Shown: one piece after another, positions 20,300-35,606 of the stretch | Layout of the letters: every line of letters begins with the position of its first letter | How positions within the stretch are numbered: the first letter of the stretch is position 1 | Source: Epiperipatus broadwayi | Lineage: Eukaryota; Onychophora; Udeonychophora; Euonychophora; Peripatidae | NCBI GenBank assembly: GCA_028023455.1 | Contig: JAQFVV010006469.1 | Span: 1,054,001 to 1,118,000, forward strand | Length of the DNA: 64,000 nucleotides | Direction of reading: 5' to 3' | The notes under the pieces: generated by a model | What the model saw: only the letters and a program-made list of their open reading frames with translations | Databases searched by the model: none | What the model was told of the DNA's origin: nothing | Made by a program: the position numbers and the translations under genes

Positions 20300-23200
20300 A
20301 TTATGAAAGGTAGAAAGATGTCATCTTGTATTATTGTTTAAGGCAAATGTGCATCATGTTCACAAGAATGCGTAGAGAATTAACATTGGTGCTTTCACTG
20401 TGGGGATAGAGTTTCCATGATATGCATTATCAATACACAGTATTAAGATGTCAAATCATCTATACGCATGACACATTCTTCAGGTCTCTACTAATGTTAA
20501 GCATTCAAATATTAGATGTTGTGTCTCTTTGACATGGTGACATAGCCCACAGAATGTAGTGTACAGTTTCTGCTAATGGAGGAAGTAAATGATTAGCAAG
20601 GCATGAATGTTAATTTTGATAATGAAATCAAACAATTTAGGCTCCAGTGATTATTTTTTGAAGTTATGAAGTAGCTTTTTATTGTTTAGGCCCACCATTG
20701 GAGAAGGGTTTTTGGTGTCTGGCTCTTGACAAAAGAGGGTGTACATCTGGATATATATATATATATGCTATTGAATTGGGCACGTATCTGGATAGTTGTT
20801 TTTTATTGGTAGATGATTGAGAGGTCTGCCAGTTGGTATAAGCATTGTATTTGTGGGAACTGTTTTAGAAAGACAGCTAGATTGTGGTCTTTTGAATTTT
20901 AAAAAATGCTTATGTCATGTAGACCAAGTTCTTTTGTAAGTGATCAACTGAGACATCTAGTTGCGATTGTGACAGTCTTCCTAACCAATAAGAGCTTATT
21001 GCAAATTGATTTGATTTTGAATTTGAATGCTTTAAATAAAGATATAATGGGCAGAATATAAATTTTAGTGGTGGCGAGTTGGTTGAATAGCTATACTTTC
21101 GAGTATACTGAAAGGTATACCCTGATAGTGAGTTGGTGATCTGCTCATTTTCATTTTTAAGTTTGTTTTGTATATAGCATCTCAGAGTAATTAGATCCTA
21201 AATGAAATAGAAAACCAAGAAAAGTGGTTGTTTTATATTTATATGTGTAGGAACATGCTCTACTTCTAAAGAGAGGCCAGGTCGCAGTTTTTTTGCATTG
21301 AATTTCAGCTTATATGTGGTTTTAATGTCTTGTAGAATTTTTTATAAACTGGGTATGTATATTTTGGAAGGTAGGAAAACAGTCACATCATCCATTTGTG
21401 CAGTACGTGTAATACATTATGGTTTGTTCAGTAAAGAGATGTCTGTGTATGTTTGCTGGATTTTTTTGTAGAAGGAAGTTGATGTACTGCATGAATAAGA
21501 GTGAGCTGAATGGGGATCCTTGTGATATGGAATGTGTGGGTAAAAATGATGGATAGTTCTTGCTGATGAGCATAATATATATTTCACAGGTCAGTAGCAA
21601 ATTTGAAAGTAAATACAGTTGAGTTTTGGTAATTGTGACACAGATTATCATGTTTTAGATCCTTCAATGTCAAGCTAGCTGCCCTTGAACTGAGTTCAGG
21701 ATCATTTGAAGATTAGTGCTACTGCTTGAATGGTTGATGTTTTTTTTTTTGCAAACTGCACATTGGAAATCAATGAAAGTATATGTAGTTCTCTTTTATC
21801 CTGGTCCCATGGATATGACTGGAGGTTGGTAAGAGAGGAGATGGCTGAGGAGATGGCTGCTGCTTTTATGGTGAATTGTACTATTGCAATGAGGTAGATG
21901 CCTTCTGTGGATTAAAGTTTATGTGGCAAATGATTGCTAGATCACAGAGAGATATTTATCTGTAAAAGTGGCTAAAATGTGCTGATATGAATTGGGGGGT
22001 GCCATACTTTCCAGGTTGGTATTTGTTTGAAAGGGTAATTAGTTTTGTAGTGAACTCAGTGATATTGAATGAGGTTATTATTTCTGGTGTTCCAAAGCAC
22101 TCATAAGGAGGTTTAGGTCATTGACTTGCTTGCAGTTTTTGTTTAAAATATGGATAGGCATTATCATGTTGTGGGCTGCATATGTGGTCTTGTCAGTTAG
22201 TGGGTGTCCCAGTGCCCATCTTATGTAGCCTTTAGTTCAGATATGTTGTTGGATGAGGTATATCTTGCTTTTTTAATCTTTAGATAAATATTTAAGAGTT
22301 GCATATATTGCTGTATATTTGCATAAGTTTACATATATATTATTGGGTATGATGTAAGGTTTTATTATGTTAATTAACCTATGCAGCTCATCAGCCAGTA
22401 CTGTAATCTAGAGGGAGGTACTGTAATTCTCATAATATGGTCAATATTAAAGGAGAGTATGTTAATGAAGGCTAAGTATTTTTGTATAGGATTGAGCTGC
22501 TTAGTCTTGATTTTATTGAGCATAATATGTCTCTGAAAAAATTCTGGAGTGGTTTCTGAGAGCAGTACTCTTATTGTTTTATTTTGTGGAAGTGTAGTAT
22601 TTGAATCTCCATGAAGTTGATAACTATCATTTGCACTGGGTACAGTGAGAAATGATAAATGGTTACAGTCCATAATAATTAGATGATGTAGCAGAGGCAA
22701 ATAAAAACAAAAATCTATCAATAAGACATATTGACCATTTATGGAATATGACTGCTTTTTTTTGGTAGAAAGCCCTCGACACTCATAAGAAGAAAAGATA
22801 CGTGATGCAGCCATTAGGAGATAAAGTCTTTGTATTTTATGTTGCAATACCCAATTAGGATGGATAGATATGGGAGTCTGCAAGTAGGGAATTAATAGTA
22901 TTATATTTAAAATAAGAGTATGGAATAGCACTAAATATAAAAAAATATATTAATTGTAGTAATTCAATGATGGAAGGTCACTATTCGCATGTGTGAATCG
23001 ATTAATATCATCTTAAATGATGAGAATGGGTAATTTGATTCAATGATTAGTACAGTGCCTTTAGAGGGTGATAATGAATCCCTGGAACAGGCACAGAAAC
23101 CTCTACAGAAATGTGATGATGGCTCATTCTGAGATCCAGAGTAAATTTTAATCTCAAGTAAACCAAGTATATGATTCTGTATTTTTGAACCATTGTTTTA

Positions 23201-24690
23201 ATTGATTGATTTTGTTGATGGAGTTCAACTCCCTCACATTAATGCAGTTATTTTAACATTCATCAAGTTTGTATAAGATGGGAGGGATGATTTCTGCATG
23301 TTGGTATGGTGTTAGGGGTAATTTATGACCATCATCATGGCTTAGTTCTAAGTCCTCAATACTCTGATCAAGAGCAAGACCCATCTGACTGAAGTCATCT
23401 ATGTAATTTTTGGCAATTTTTCTTTGGTAAATGACCTGGATGCCTTTTAGCTTTATGAACTGCTGCTTCTATAAGGGGAAGGATTGATTAATTGGCTCTG
23501 TTATGTGTATTGATGTGTTGTTGATTATTATAGATGTGTGTATTGGTTTGATGTCATAGTCACTGTTATTGATATTGTCACTATTTGTTTTTTAATTCAT
23601 TATTGTTTCTATTGTCCATGGAGGGAGAGGTTTCAGGTGGTTCTTGTATATGTTCTGGGGTCATCAGGTCAGGTTTATAATGTTTGTTTGTTCATCATTT
23701 GTTTTTTAAGTGATAGGTCCAGTATTTCTATGCTTGTGTTTGTAATTGTGATTTTATGGGTTTTGGATTGTTGATGGGGGCTGGCTTTGTGATGCTTATC
23801 TAGATTGGAAACATTGGGAAGTGAATGTATGGTTTCTTCTTGGGAGTGTTATTTATATTGGCTATCTATTGCTGATATTTTATAATTTAATTTGCAATGC
23901 AGTGTATTCTGAGGATGTCATGTTGGCTGCAGGAGTAGCATTGCAATCTTAAAAGCTCTATGTAAAACAAAGCATGATCTCTTAGTCTGTGATCTATGTA
24001 GCTATGTTTTCTGGATTTACATTGGCATTTAGCTTTAGTTTGAACTCAAAATTGTTGCTATAAATGAATGTAGATGTGACTTTTAGGTATATTAGATTAA
24101 AAGTTAAAACTTTCCCAAATGGTTCCATTATATCCTGGAAGTCTTAAACAGTATAGATGAAATATGTGTATTAGTCTTTATTCACCCTTACCAATGCATA
24201 GTTTCCTAATGTTGTGGTTGGCTTTTTTTATATTCATCAAAAAATTCAACTATCTCATATTAGATTGGTCTGCTATTCAAGGCATTGTATCCCAAAGTCC
24301 ATGTATTGTTAAAGCTTCAGGAATTTATAGAACATGAAATTTTCCTCTGGTATTGAATACAATAGACCAAGAGGGGAAAAAATGTTGATTGAATTAAAGA
24401 GTGTTCTCAGTATGATGTTAATAAAGCTCCTTCTTACTGTTTGTAAAGCTTCTGTACACCAGTGCATGAATGGGGGAATGTTTTGGCTTTCGTTGATTTG
24501 CAAGTTAAGATTATTGCTGTCTTTTTGAATAGTTTTTCTAAATCTAGTTGTCATGGTGTTAACCAATAAACTTAAATTATGTTTTGTGCCAATTGTTTGA
24601 ACATTAGACTTTGTAACATTGGCATATGTTTTGGTTGAGTTTGAAATAGCCATTTTTATGGGAATTGCTTTGGTGCCAGCCATTTGATCA
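20300..24690 (-). mobile_element. Decayed non-LTR retrotransposon (LINE)
   Basis: About 4.4 kb on the minus strand shows, in order, an ORF1-like start, a long middle part of unclear identity, reverse transcriptase blocks and a C-terminal zinc motif. The palm block ISQGSPFSSLLFMQYINFLL (within 21388-21651) matches GVPQGSPLSPLLF..YI..LL. It is followed by QMDDVTVFL (near 21404-21378) in place of YADDVTVF, then by LKFNAKK, matching GLKLN..K. Further on, CGLCHHVKETQHLIFEC (near 20550-20500) gives the C-x2-C-x7-H-x4-C motif of many LINE proteins. There are many stops and frameshifts. The clade is not settled. The base composition is less AT-rich than the flanks. Confidence 0.7.
24309..24683 (-). 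pseudogene. ORF1-like start of the 20-24.7 kb LINE
   Basis: The frame starts MAGTKAIPIKMAISNSTKTY and runs 124 residues. It is basic and polar at the start, as expected for a LINE ORF1 nucleic-acid-binding protein. Its last third (Phe/Ile-rich) is probably out of frame after a shift. Further downstream on this strand a CYSCSQHDILRIHC sequence (near 23945-23905) resembles a zinc knuckle C-x2-C-x4-H-x4-C with the His replaced. No host homologue was recognised. Confidence 0.4.
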
Positions 24691-24708
24691 CCTGACTAGC
24701 GGCCACCA

Positions 24709-24890
24709 TTTTTATCAATAAAAAATAATTGATTCTTGAGCAGATTATCTTGATTATTTTAAAATGTAAATCTATACTTATTTCTATTGTTTGAAATTTG
24801 ATTTCCGACTTATTATATGACTCCCATTTTAAAATAAGATAATCTGCTAAAGAATCAATTATTTTATTGATAAAAATTTAAAAAAATGAT
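24709..24890. repeat. MITE-like inverted repeat
   Basis: Arms 24709-24768 and 24831-24890 are about 58-60 bases of imperfect reverse complement: TTTTTATCAATAAAA at the left outer end faces TTTTATTGATAAAAA at the right. The spacer is about 62 bases. It sits immediately upstream of the 5' end of the LINE. A target duplication was not clear in AT-rich flanks. Confidence 0.7.
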
Positions 24891-24894
24891 ATTA

Positions 24895-26185
24895 TTATTG
24901 TTGTTGCTATTGTAATTAATGTTCTTGTTTCATACATCCGTCTTAATCCATTTTAAATTATGGATGTGTAATCTGGAAAAAAGATATATTAACTATAAAA
25001 TAATTTATACTAATGCACTCTTCACAAAATGAATCTTTGCTGATATAATGTACTTTAAAAAAAGTTATGTCAGCTATTATAAATATGAGATATTGCTAAC
25101 AATAATATTTTATAAGAAAAAAATTTAGAGATCATCAGATTTGTTTAACATTCCAAAGTTTTAAAAAGTGAAACCTTAAAAATTCGGCACTTGTAAGATA
25201 TAATAAATACTTTATTGCTATTAATATACAGTATTTGAATAAACGAAGACAGAACATTATGACTACTGTACAAACAACTCTGCAAATATTTTGTGAACAA
25301 TGTTAGCTGTGCATTTTTGTTTGGATGTAAAATCTGTTAAATGTACTAAATTAAATTTTTCTCAACAGTTTTTCCCTACATATAGACTTACATTTAAACT
25401 TAGAAAATACTAATTTTATTTCATGAAATCATTAACTGATTAGTATTTAGAAAACATTTTACTACTTTTGGTATTAAACTCATAGGCTCTATATAAAGAA
25501 TTAGTATTATTTTTCTGAAAAGATCATCTTTGTAATACAATATTCTTCTTGCTTATAACGTTTGCTCTTTTTTTTGTCCATGCTTTAGAAATGATTTTGA
25601 CTTATTTGATCCAAAAAATATTCTATTTTTAGGGGAAAATTCACTCACATTTTTTATTTTAATTTCTATTTAATACAATAACAGAGGGCAAAGTGATAAA
25701 TGAATCTTAAAGAATATATATGATATCTTTACAAAGGAAATGCTGTGTAGGAGAATTTTTAACGTAGATTAAAAAGCTTGAAGTGGTTTAACACCCTTTT
25801 CCTTTACTATATTATTAATGTCTAGAAACATTAAAAAATCTTTAAAACAATCAGTTTACAGATAACTATAAGTAGAAACAAATAAGAACTGTGTGTAAGA
25901 TTGTTTGTAAATTAAAATATCAAATATGTAGACGGATAATTATCAAATATTGTGTAAGTATGTTAAACTCTGCTACTGAAATTACATGAAGATAAGTAGG
26001 CATTGTGGCTCTACAACAAAGTGACAGCCCTTAATCATTATTGACAGTAGTTTGGCAATACTGACTGCATCCATAGTGCAACATTCTAGAATCTCATTAT
26101 TGAAAGCTAGGTGCATCTTGAAGTATACATACTCTTACAAATAAAACAATACATTAAAATAAATCAATCTTCCAATATAAACCTT
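24895..26185. other. AT-rich DNA, nothing recognised
   Basis: No recognised motif. Frames are short. Confidence 0.45.
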
Positions 26186-26187
26186 GA

Positions 26188-26514
<327 letters not shown>

Positions 26515-26526
<12 letters not shown>

Positions 26527-28300
26527 TTATTTAAGTGCTAAACAACAGCATAAAGCCAATTACAGCTTGCACATACAATAAAAGTGAAAATAAAACATAT
26601 AACATAAAATGAAAATATAAATGTATACATAATAAAGTAAAATTTAAAAGACAAAATCAAACTTCACATTTCAGTTTAACAAGTTTACAAAATTTCTTAT
26701 AATCAATGTCACACAGATTAAGGTTACTCCCAATTTGATTATATAAAGAGGGTAACCTAAATAAAGGAGAAAATTTAAGAATATTAGAACGGCATGTTTG
26801 AATCTGATATACACAAGTAGACCTAGTATCATAACTCAAAGACCTAACTGAGATAGTTGAAACTATATCTGATAAAATAACCTGTTTATTAACAATTTTA
26901 TAAAAATATTTCAAATCCCTATACTTTCGTCTAGATGAAAGATTAATCATTTTACCCTCCCCAAGAAACATATTTGAAAAACTTCTTTGAAATAGACTGC
27001 AACAAGTTACATCCTTGCAAAGAACTAGGGTTCCAAATTATTGAACCATATTCAATAATAGGAAGAACCAATGAAAAAAACAATTTCCGTTTAGTATCAT
27101 TACTGAACTGATAACCATGTCTAAGAATGGCACCCATAACCTTAAAAGCTTTACCAACAATCATTTCAAAATGAGGAATAAAAGATCCATTACAAGAAAA
27201 CATAATTCCAAGATCTTTTTGGCATTTAACTGAAATAATTTTATGAGAATTGATATAATAATAAAACTGTAAAACTTCAGATTTTTTGGAATAAGACATA
27301 AAGGAACATTTATCAAAATTAACTGTCATATTATTTGACTGACACCAAGCACTAAAGTTATCAATATCCTTCTGAAGGAAGAGCACAACGTCACTGATAC
27401 AATTCTTCTAAAAATCTTACAGTCATCAGCATAGCTTAACAGAAAAGAATATCTCAAGCAATCATTAAGATCATTAATGTAAACATTAAACAGCATGGGT
27501 GCTAAAATACTACCCTGTGGAACACCTAAATTGCATTCAAAATTAAATGAAACTTTATTATTGAATTTAATATATGCTGTACGACTACATAGAAATGATT
27601 GAAACCAATATACAAGTTTAATAGAGAAACCTATTTTATGTAATTTATGAAGTAAAACACTGTGATCAACTTTATCAAAGGCTTTTGACAAATCAAAATA
27701 AATAACATCTAGTCTTTGACAATCTTCAATAGCATGAGCTATATGATCATAAATTGTCAGTAGATTACTATCAATTGATCTATTAGGACTAAAACCATGT
27801 TGAGAAGAAGAAATTATCTTACCCACATCTGAAATAATTTTATTATAAATACATCTCTCAAAAATTCTTGCAATGGTATGCAAAACAGAAATTGGTCTAT
27901 AATTAGAAACACAATCTCGATCACCATTTTTGAAGATTGGAACCATTTTAGCACATTTCAAAACACTAGGAAAAGTACTGGAATTAAGAGACAGATTAAA
28001 AACAAAGGCAAGAGGTACTGCAATAAATTCGGCAGCCCCTTATAAATAAAAGAAGGAATATTATCACATCCTAAACTAGAGTGAGTCTTAAGCCTCCTAA
28101 TAGCTACAATAACGTCTTCCCTAGAGATATGATCAATTGTACATTTAGCACTAGACAAATTGCCAGGAAATGTAATTTTAGAATCAATTCCATGTTGTGA
28201 AAAGTATAACTCTGCAAAATGTTTAGAAAAATCATCTGCATTTAATGCAGAACCGTGAGTCATTTGAACCTTTTCTTACCCAAGCCTGAATTATTAACAA
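26515..28300 (-). mobile_element. Non-LTR retrotransposon A, 5'-truncated
   Basis: Four overlapping frames on the minus strand make one reverse transcriptase broken by frameshifts. Blocks in order: SLGCDNIPSFIYKG (28.1 kb), SNYRPISVLHTIARIFE, QHGFSPNRS, IYFDLSKAFDKVDHSVL, LGVPQGSILAPMLFNVYIND and SYADDCKIF (the catalytic YADD, near 27430). The C-terminal part includes FSAWCQSNNMTVNFDKC and LPIIEYGSIIWNPSS. This is a Jockey/I-like group by motif style. The 5' end is missing at about 28,300, where the next (TAA)n tract begins. The 3' end is GCTTTATGCTGTTGTTTAGC, then AATAAATGAATTGAATTG, then (TTA)n. Confidence 0.85.
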
Positions 28301-28307
28301 AATTCCA

Positions 28308-28720
<413 letters not shown>

Positions 28721-28721
28721 T

Positions 28722-30328
28722 AATTTAGTACATTTAAAAGATTTTACATCCAAACAAAAATTCACAGCTAATCTAGTTCACAAAGCATTTGCAGAGTTTT
28801 TTGCACAGTAATCCTAAATGTTTTATCATCTGTTTTAAATATATTAGCAGCATTAAAGAATTTATTGTACAATCTAGGTAATCTTACTAATGCTGAATTT
28901 TTTAATGTTTCACTTTTAAATTTTGGAATATTATACAAATTTTTTGATCTCGTATCCTTTATCTTTACCTTAAATGATAATGTTGTTTGGCAACTTCTCA
29001 CATCTATTATACCTGATGTAATTTTTTTAAAATACTTTATATCAGTATAGATTCCTCTTTTGTAGAGTGCATTGTTGTCACATATTATTTCTGATTTAAT
29101 GTATCTGAAAAAAATTTTATAAACCTTTTCCAGTGTTAATCTATTATTTAATTTACATGAGTTCCAGATCAAAGATTCATAATTTAAAATAGGTAAGACC
29201 AATGTATGAAACAAATACACACGTATTTCTCTTAAACATTTTACAGTTTCTGAGAATTAAACCCATTATTTTATAACTTTTTGTAATAATATTTTGAATA
29301 TTATTATTAAATGTTCTATTATTATTAAAAATAATATCTAAATCTTTATGATCTTCTTTTCTTGAAAAACTTTTTGAGTTTAGTGTATAATTAAACAGAC
29401 TTGTAGATGATTTTTTAGAAAACGATATGGCAACAACATTTTTCAATGTTAATTTCCATAAAGTTTCCCATAAACCAATCCTGAAATTTTTTGATATCAG
29501 ACTGCAAAATCTTCTGATCATGAAAATTCTTAATAGTTTTATACAGTTTAATATCAGCTGCAAATCAGAGAATGTCAGAACCACTTACACACTGCTCTAT
29601 ATCCAAAGAACAAACTGAAAAAAGCAGTGGTCCAAGTATACTTCCTTGAGGCACTCCAGCATTACTAAAATATGTGTATGATTTTGCAGACCCAAAAGAT
29701 ACAAAATTAAGTCTATTTGAGACAAAAGATACAAACCACTGCAAAAGTTCACAACTAAAACCATTCATGTGCAACTTACTAATGAATCTAAAGTGATCTA
29801 TTCAGTCAAATGCTTTGCTTAAATCAAAATAAATCACATCTAGCTGTAATGTGTTATCAATTGCATTTGCAATAGCATCTTGAATATTTATCAAATTAGT
29901 CTCAACAGATCTACCTGGGATAAAACCATGTTTGTTTTAGATAAAGATTTACATACTTTATCTATTATCTTATTACACACACATTTTTCAAAGATTTTTC
30001 CAGCTATACATAATAATGAAATAGGTCTATAATTACTAACATCATTTGATTTGACTTTTGTATTGGTATAACTTTTGCAACTTTCCAAGAATCAGGAAAA
30101 TACCCTGCTGTAAAGAGATATTAAAAATATAACAAAGCACTGGAGCTAACAGTTCAGCACATCCTTTATAAATAAAAACAAGTATCATATCCAAAACTTT
30201 TTTTATTTTTAAGCTGTTTTATTACTAATAAAATGTCATTATAATTTAATGAGTCAATAACTATCAAATCATTAATTTTAAAAGCAGATTTAACTGTATA
30301 TGATTTAGATGGCACATTTTCTCTGTAC

Positions 30329-30330
<2 letters not shown>
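28722..30330 (-). mobile_element. Non-LTR retrotransposon B, 5'-truncated
   Basis: Minus-strand frames give reverse transcriptase blocks SNDVSNYRPISLLCIAGKIF (30.0 kb), CELLQWFVSFVSNRLNFVSF and NAGVPQGSILGPLLFSVCSL (29.6-29.7 kb). They also give MGLILRNCKMFKRNTCVFVS and LPILNYESLIWNSC in the C-terminal part (28.8-29.3 kb). It resembles LINE A in plan and tail type but differs in sequence, so it is a second family of the same broad Jockey/I-like group. Many stops and shifts are present, and the YADD block is eroded. A (GAT)n tract borders its 5' break. Confidence 0.8.

Positions 30331-30402
<72 letters not shown>
30331..30402. repeat. (GAT)n microsatellite
   Basis: About 24 perfect GAT units, directly beside the truncated 5' end of LINE B. 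Confidence 0.95.
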
Positions 30403-30404
30403 AA

Positions 30405-33400
30405 TAATTGTTATTCAATTTATTGAATAATATCATTTGTATTTAAATTGTCTTTTTAGCTTATTAGAGGCAAATGATTCTTAAAATTATAAATATTTTG
30501 TGATGTAACTTCTCTAATTAGAAATATAAAAACGACATTTGTTATTTTAAATTAGACTTCTTTTTAAAACAAATGAGAAAGTACTGAATTAATAATGAAA
30601 TAAACATTTTTTTATTTTTAAATTTTAAAACTGTTTATAATAAGATTAATATTGTTAGACGTGCTGTAAAAACTAAGATGAAAAAAGTATTTGTGTGGGG
30701 AAAGCATGTGGAATTGTAAAAGAAATCTAAAAGAACTAAATACACATAGGTCCAGCTGTTTTAGAAGTTGAAGCACCATAGTGAGATGGTTGGGCACAAT
30801 CACTTTTCTAGTCAAATGACCATAGAGACATTTTTGTTTACTTTTTTCAGCTGATCATTTATCCATTATGGAGAATAAAAGAAGTATATCAACAAGGAAG
30901 TTAATTTTTGATCTTAAGAAGGGAAATAGTTATATTTAAAAAGTAGAGACAGAAACTGTGGAGATGTTTAATGCTTAAGATCTGTCTTTTGGAAGACAAG
31001 TAATGAATGACAATGATGATCTTGTTTATAGAGTGGCAAATAATAAAAATATAATCACAGTCACATAGTTGAAAAATCCAAAAAATTTTGTGGATCTGCT
31101 GCAACAAATGCTTTTACTATCAACAAATTGCGCAATAAAAACTTTCCCACCATAAAATAATATTTGTGCAGTTAATACAAATGCTACTTTAAATTTGAGG
31201 GAAGAAGCCACCTTTGTCACATTCTATAAGGCTATTACCAATTTAATTTGTTTATTTATATTCTTCACATTTCTGTTGCACTCATATTAATAATTTTAGT
31301 AATGAGTTAAAAAACAGATTAACTGTTGCCAATTTCCAAAACAGAAAAATGGTAACACTGGTAATGAACAAATATTATGGTAGCACCATTGAATTACATA
31401 GTATACATGTGTGCAAGATATTTCAGGGCCGTTCCATTTAAAGTAGAGCATCAAATATTTTTGTCACATCTTGTAAGACTTATTTAAATTAAATTAACTT
31501 GCATTTCTGTTTATTTGTTCATTATATTTTATTAATTATTCTGCTGTGTACATGTAACCCATTTTAACTATAAGATTGAAAAACAGAATTAGAAAGCTGA
31601 TTAATGTTACTATCATAAAAGAAATATTTCCAAGTGACAAAGTAAAAGTTGTAAATATGGAATGGCCAAATCTGTGATATGTGGCATTTTATGATTGTTA
31701 TTGTGGTAAATTTGTTTATGCTTTTAAAAGTTGAATTTTAATTTTCATTGAAATTAAATTTTCAAACTTGTACAATATATTTTTTAAAAAACTTAAATAT
31801 GTACAGCACTTAATTTACATCTATTTCTACATCCATATTTTTGATTTTGTAATATAATTTTCCTCTTTTCAGAATAGTGCTGGATTGTAATTTTCCTGCA
31901 GTATAAGAATCTGGAACAGATGAGCCTCTTCATATATTTCAGTATATGGTAGAATAAACAGATTTTAATCCCCAGAAATCAATTTCTTAATGGTGACTAT
32001 TTTAAATGCTTTTATATTAACTTACTGCCTGGGTTTCTGTCTATATGTTCATATTTTTGAATTTTTAATTATGGGGAAAAAATTCTCATTTAGAACTCCA
32101 ACTCACATCCTTATGCTCTCCCCCTCCCCCCAAAAAAAACTCATGAATAACTGAGACAATAGAAATATTACATTTGTAGAACAAAATTTTGTTAATATTA
32201 ATTTAAATCATATTTAATTTGTTAGTATTGATTTAACTCATACTTAATTAAAAAGCAAATGTATAAATATATTTATATAATAGACAGTCCCATGATATTT
32301 AAATTTAGAATTCATTTGTTAGAAGGTATGTTTTTTTATTTTCACATCTTATTATTAAATTATTATTTCAGTCAGATTTTTTTGTAGTTTTAGCAATTTT
32401 TTAAAATAATAAGTAAATATAATTAAAAAGTAAAAACTAAGATGTAAAAAAAAAGGTTTAAAAAAGTAATCCTTTTATGTAAACAGCAGACTAAAAAGTA
32501 GAAAAATAAAGTAATCCAAATAAAAAGTATATTGTATCATTTCATAAAAATATTATTTTAAAAAAATCTTTTACATATTATTCTTTTTTATGTAATAACA
32601 ATAGAAAGTTTTTAATTATATCACATATTAAGGATGTTAATTTTTTATATTTCTAATTGCATTTTTTTTTCTTTTTTTCACCAAATAAAAATTCCTTCAT
32701 ATTCATTTAAAATTTATAGTTATACCTTCCTAAGTTTTTCAATGTTTAATTGATTATATATTTTTAAATTATTAATAAACTTTAATGTATACTCTGCCCT
32801 CTCTACATATTAGAAGCCTTTATATAAAGATTTGTCATTACAATCATTATCAACTTATATCCATTACTTTTACTAACAATCAACTATTTGCTAAAAACAA
32901 CCTTTCAAAACAATTTAATCTTGTTTGTTTTTTTTAAATGTCCACATTTTTTTACATGACAGCCATTATGTAAAAACTACTGATATCATAAGATATTAAT
33001 ATCATGAAACCAATGTCTTTCTTTTGAGATAAAAATGTAATATTCACTCATTTCCCAAATAGTATTGTACAAAATTTCTTTATTATATAATTTAAAATAA
33101 ACTATTGTGACAGATAACAATAAAGTGCAATTATAACAAACAGGGGATATGACTTATCTCATTTTTAATCAGCATTTTTATACTATTGTTTGTAACAGAA
33201 TTTCTGACACATTCAAGATAAAGAAAAGTTTTACCACCAATGTAAACAATCGCAACTCAAAAAAAAAGAGAATTAGTCTAAAAATAAATCAAAAATGTGT
33301 ACATTAACTAAAAAACAATTTTTACTTAACTAATTTTTATTTAATATTCTTATATCAATAAAAATTATTGTTTTTTCTGAACAAAAATGTCTGTCATTAT

Positions 33401-35600
33401 AACATTAAATAATATTAGTAAAAAAAAAGATGTAATTACTTAAATTATTAAAACTATAGTTAACAATTGCCTATTTTTAAATCTAATTTTTATTTAAATA
33501 AACTTGCATTTTCATAAAAAATAAATGGTGGATTCTTGATTTTTAAAATATTTTTTAAATAGTGCTTTAAAAAAATCAAAATTGTATTGATTACATAATT
33601 ACAAAAAAAAACATTAATAATCTAATACAAACTGTACTAAAAAATATACACCATATAATGAATTGTGATTCAACAGAATATCAACTTTGTTCAAATGAGA
33701 GAAATAAAAATTATTAAATAAAAAATTATCATTTAAAAAAATAAAACAACTGAAATATTTTTTATATATTATATTTATGTACTGATTAATGCCTTATATT
33801 TGTTTTTTAACTAATAATATATTTAATAAAATATTTATTCATAAATTATCACTTTTTTCTAATTTTAAGTTTTTCTTTTTGCTAGATTTTTAGCATTTAT
33901 TACATATTTTGAATCTGTAGTAATGAGTTAAATGTTTTTCCATAGGGAATCATCATAATTGCTTGATAAGTTTCTTGGTTTATGAGATATTTTGCAGGTT
34001 CAATTGATTTAATTGTTTGTGATAAAGTATATTCCATTTTGCAAAGTAATTTATTTTATAATAATAAAATTTTAACACTTTCTGATTAACCATTGGCCTA
34101 AACAACTAATTTAATAAAATTATTTTTTAAAAAATTACTTAATGTTGATAAATTTTTAAAAAAGCTTACAATATGACTGATAACATAAAAAAATATTAGT
34201 ACTTGTGAGTTTTCAAGTAAAACAAGATCTCAGCCCATATTTTTGATAAATCTACAGTTTCAGAGGGGGGGGAGCAAAAAATGTTTACAAAAAATGCCTG
34301 CTGTAAAACATCATATTTAATATTTACATTTTATTTTTTTATTACTATTATTTTATAATAATTCCAATGCAACTAAAATTAAACAACTATATAAAAACAA
34401 ATATTTCCTTTATTATTGAACCAGTTTTTGTCCTGTGGGGCCTTTTCAGAATACACTTTTCTAATGCAGTCATATAAGGTGAAAACCAATTCAGTAATAA
34501 AGAAAATATTTATTTGTATATAGTTGTTTAATTTCTGTTGTGTTGGAATTACTATAAAGTATTTGAAAACAACATTATGAACAAATTTATGTTTGAACAC
34601 TGATACGACTTATACTATTATTGTAAAAAAAGAAATCATTGCAGAAAATTAATTACAATATTTACAGTTTATTTATTGGATTAACTTATTAACAGAAAAG
34701 TGAAAAATATATAAATACAATATTTATTCTTTATTCATGTCGATGGCATGCAATCTTATCGTGACCATTAATTAATGCACTCTTCAGATGGACAGGATCT
34801 TGTACCTTTGGAAATAGTCCACTGCATCACTTTTTGTGATAGGAAGATCCTAAATTTTTATCACTATGACAATTTATCAAAAAAAAAACTGGTAACATAA
34901 AAAAAAACACTGAATTGAACCAAAGTACAACAATGTTAAGAGAGTCTCATGTTTTCCACATTATAATGTATGTTAAAAGAAAAGAAAAAGTTAAAATAAA
35001 GCTTCTTAATGAAATGTGGCTCTAAATATTAAAATCTTAGAATGATGGTTGTTAAAGATGAGATTAACAATAAAAATATCAGTGAACAAATATTATTACT
35101 AGGTTAAAGTAAAGGTAATTATGAAGTTAGCTCACCTAGAAGCATAATATTTTTACCAATGGTGAAGACTACAGTCATAATTTTTATTTTAACAGACTAG
35201 TTTATTGACAAACATCTGACCAATCTAGATTAACTTGGGATGTTTATCTTCTGAAAATAATTTACATATCTAACATCCATTTACCAATTTACTATTGCCA
35301 TACATAAAAAATAAGCCTCTTTATAACATGAACTACAGGCAATGGCTAACAAGCTAAAAATCAAATCACTGCCAAGTTATATTCTCATTACATACCTGCC
35401 TTTGAATAGAGAACACAACTTAATTTGAAATAATATAAATTGAGCTGTTTGTTAAGAAATTCAAATATATTTATTCCTGAATCTTCGAGATTATAAAAAA
35501 AATATTGATGTTTTTAAGAATATAATTTATTTGATAATTTACAAATCATGATTTCAAACTAATATTTTTATTACTAGAAGAAGATTTTTCAATCAAAAAT
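30405..35600. other. Very AT-rich DNA, no gene recognised
   Basis: This 5-kb block has only short frames. The stretch near 30870-31140 is a little less AT-rich, and its plus-strand scraps (such as NKRSISTRKLIFDLKKGNSY) look protein-like, but I could not place them in a family. The rest is dominated by A and T runs, with a G run at 34264-34271. Confidence 0.4.
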
Positions 35601-35606
35601 TATGCA

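Noticed and set aside
30870-31140. Possible transposase or other coding relic between LINE B and the AT-rich block
   Set aside because: Short protein-like scraps could not be tied to any family or order of motifs.
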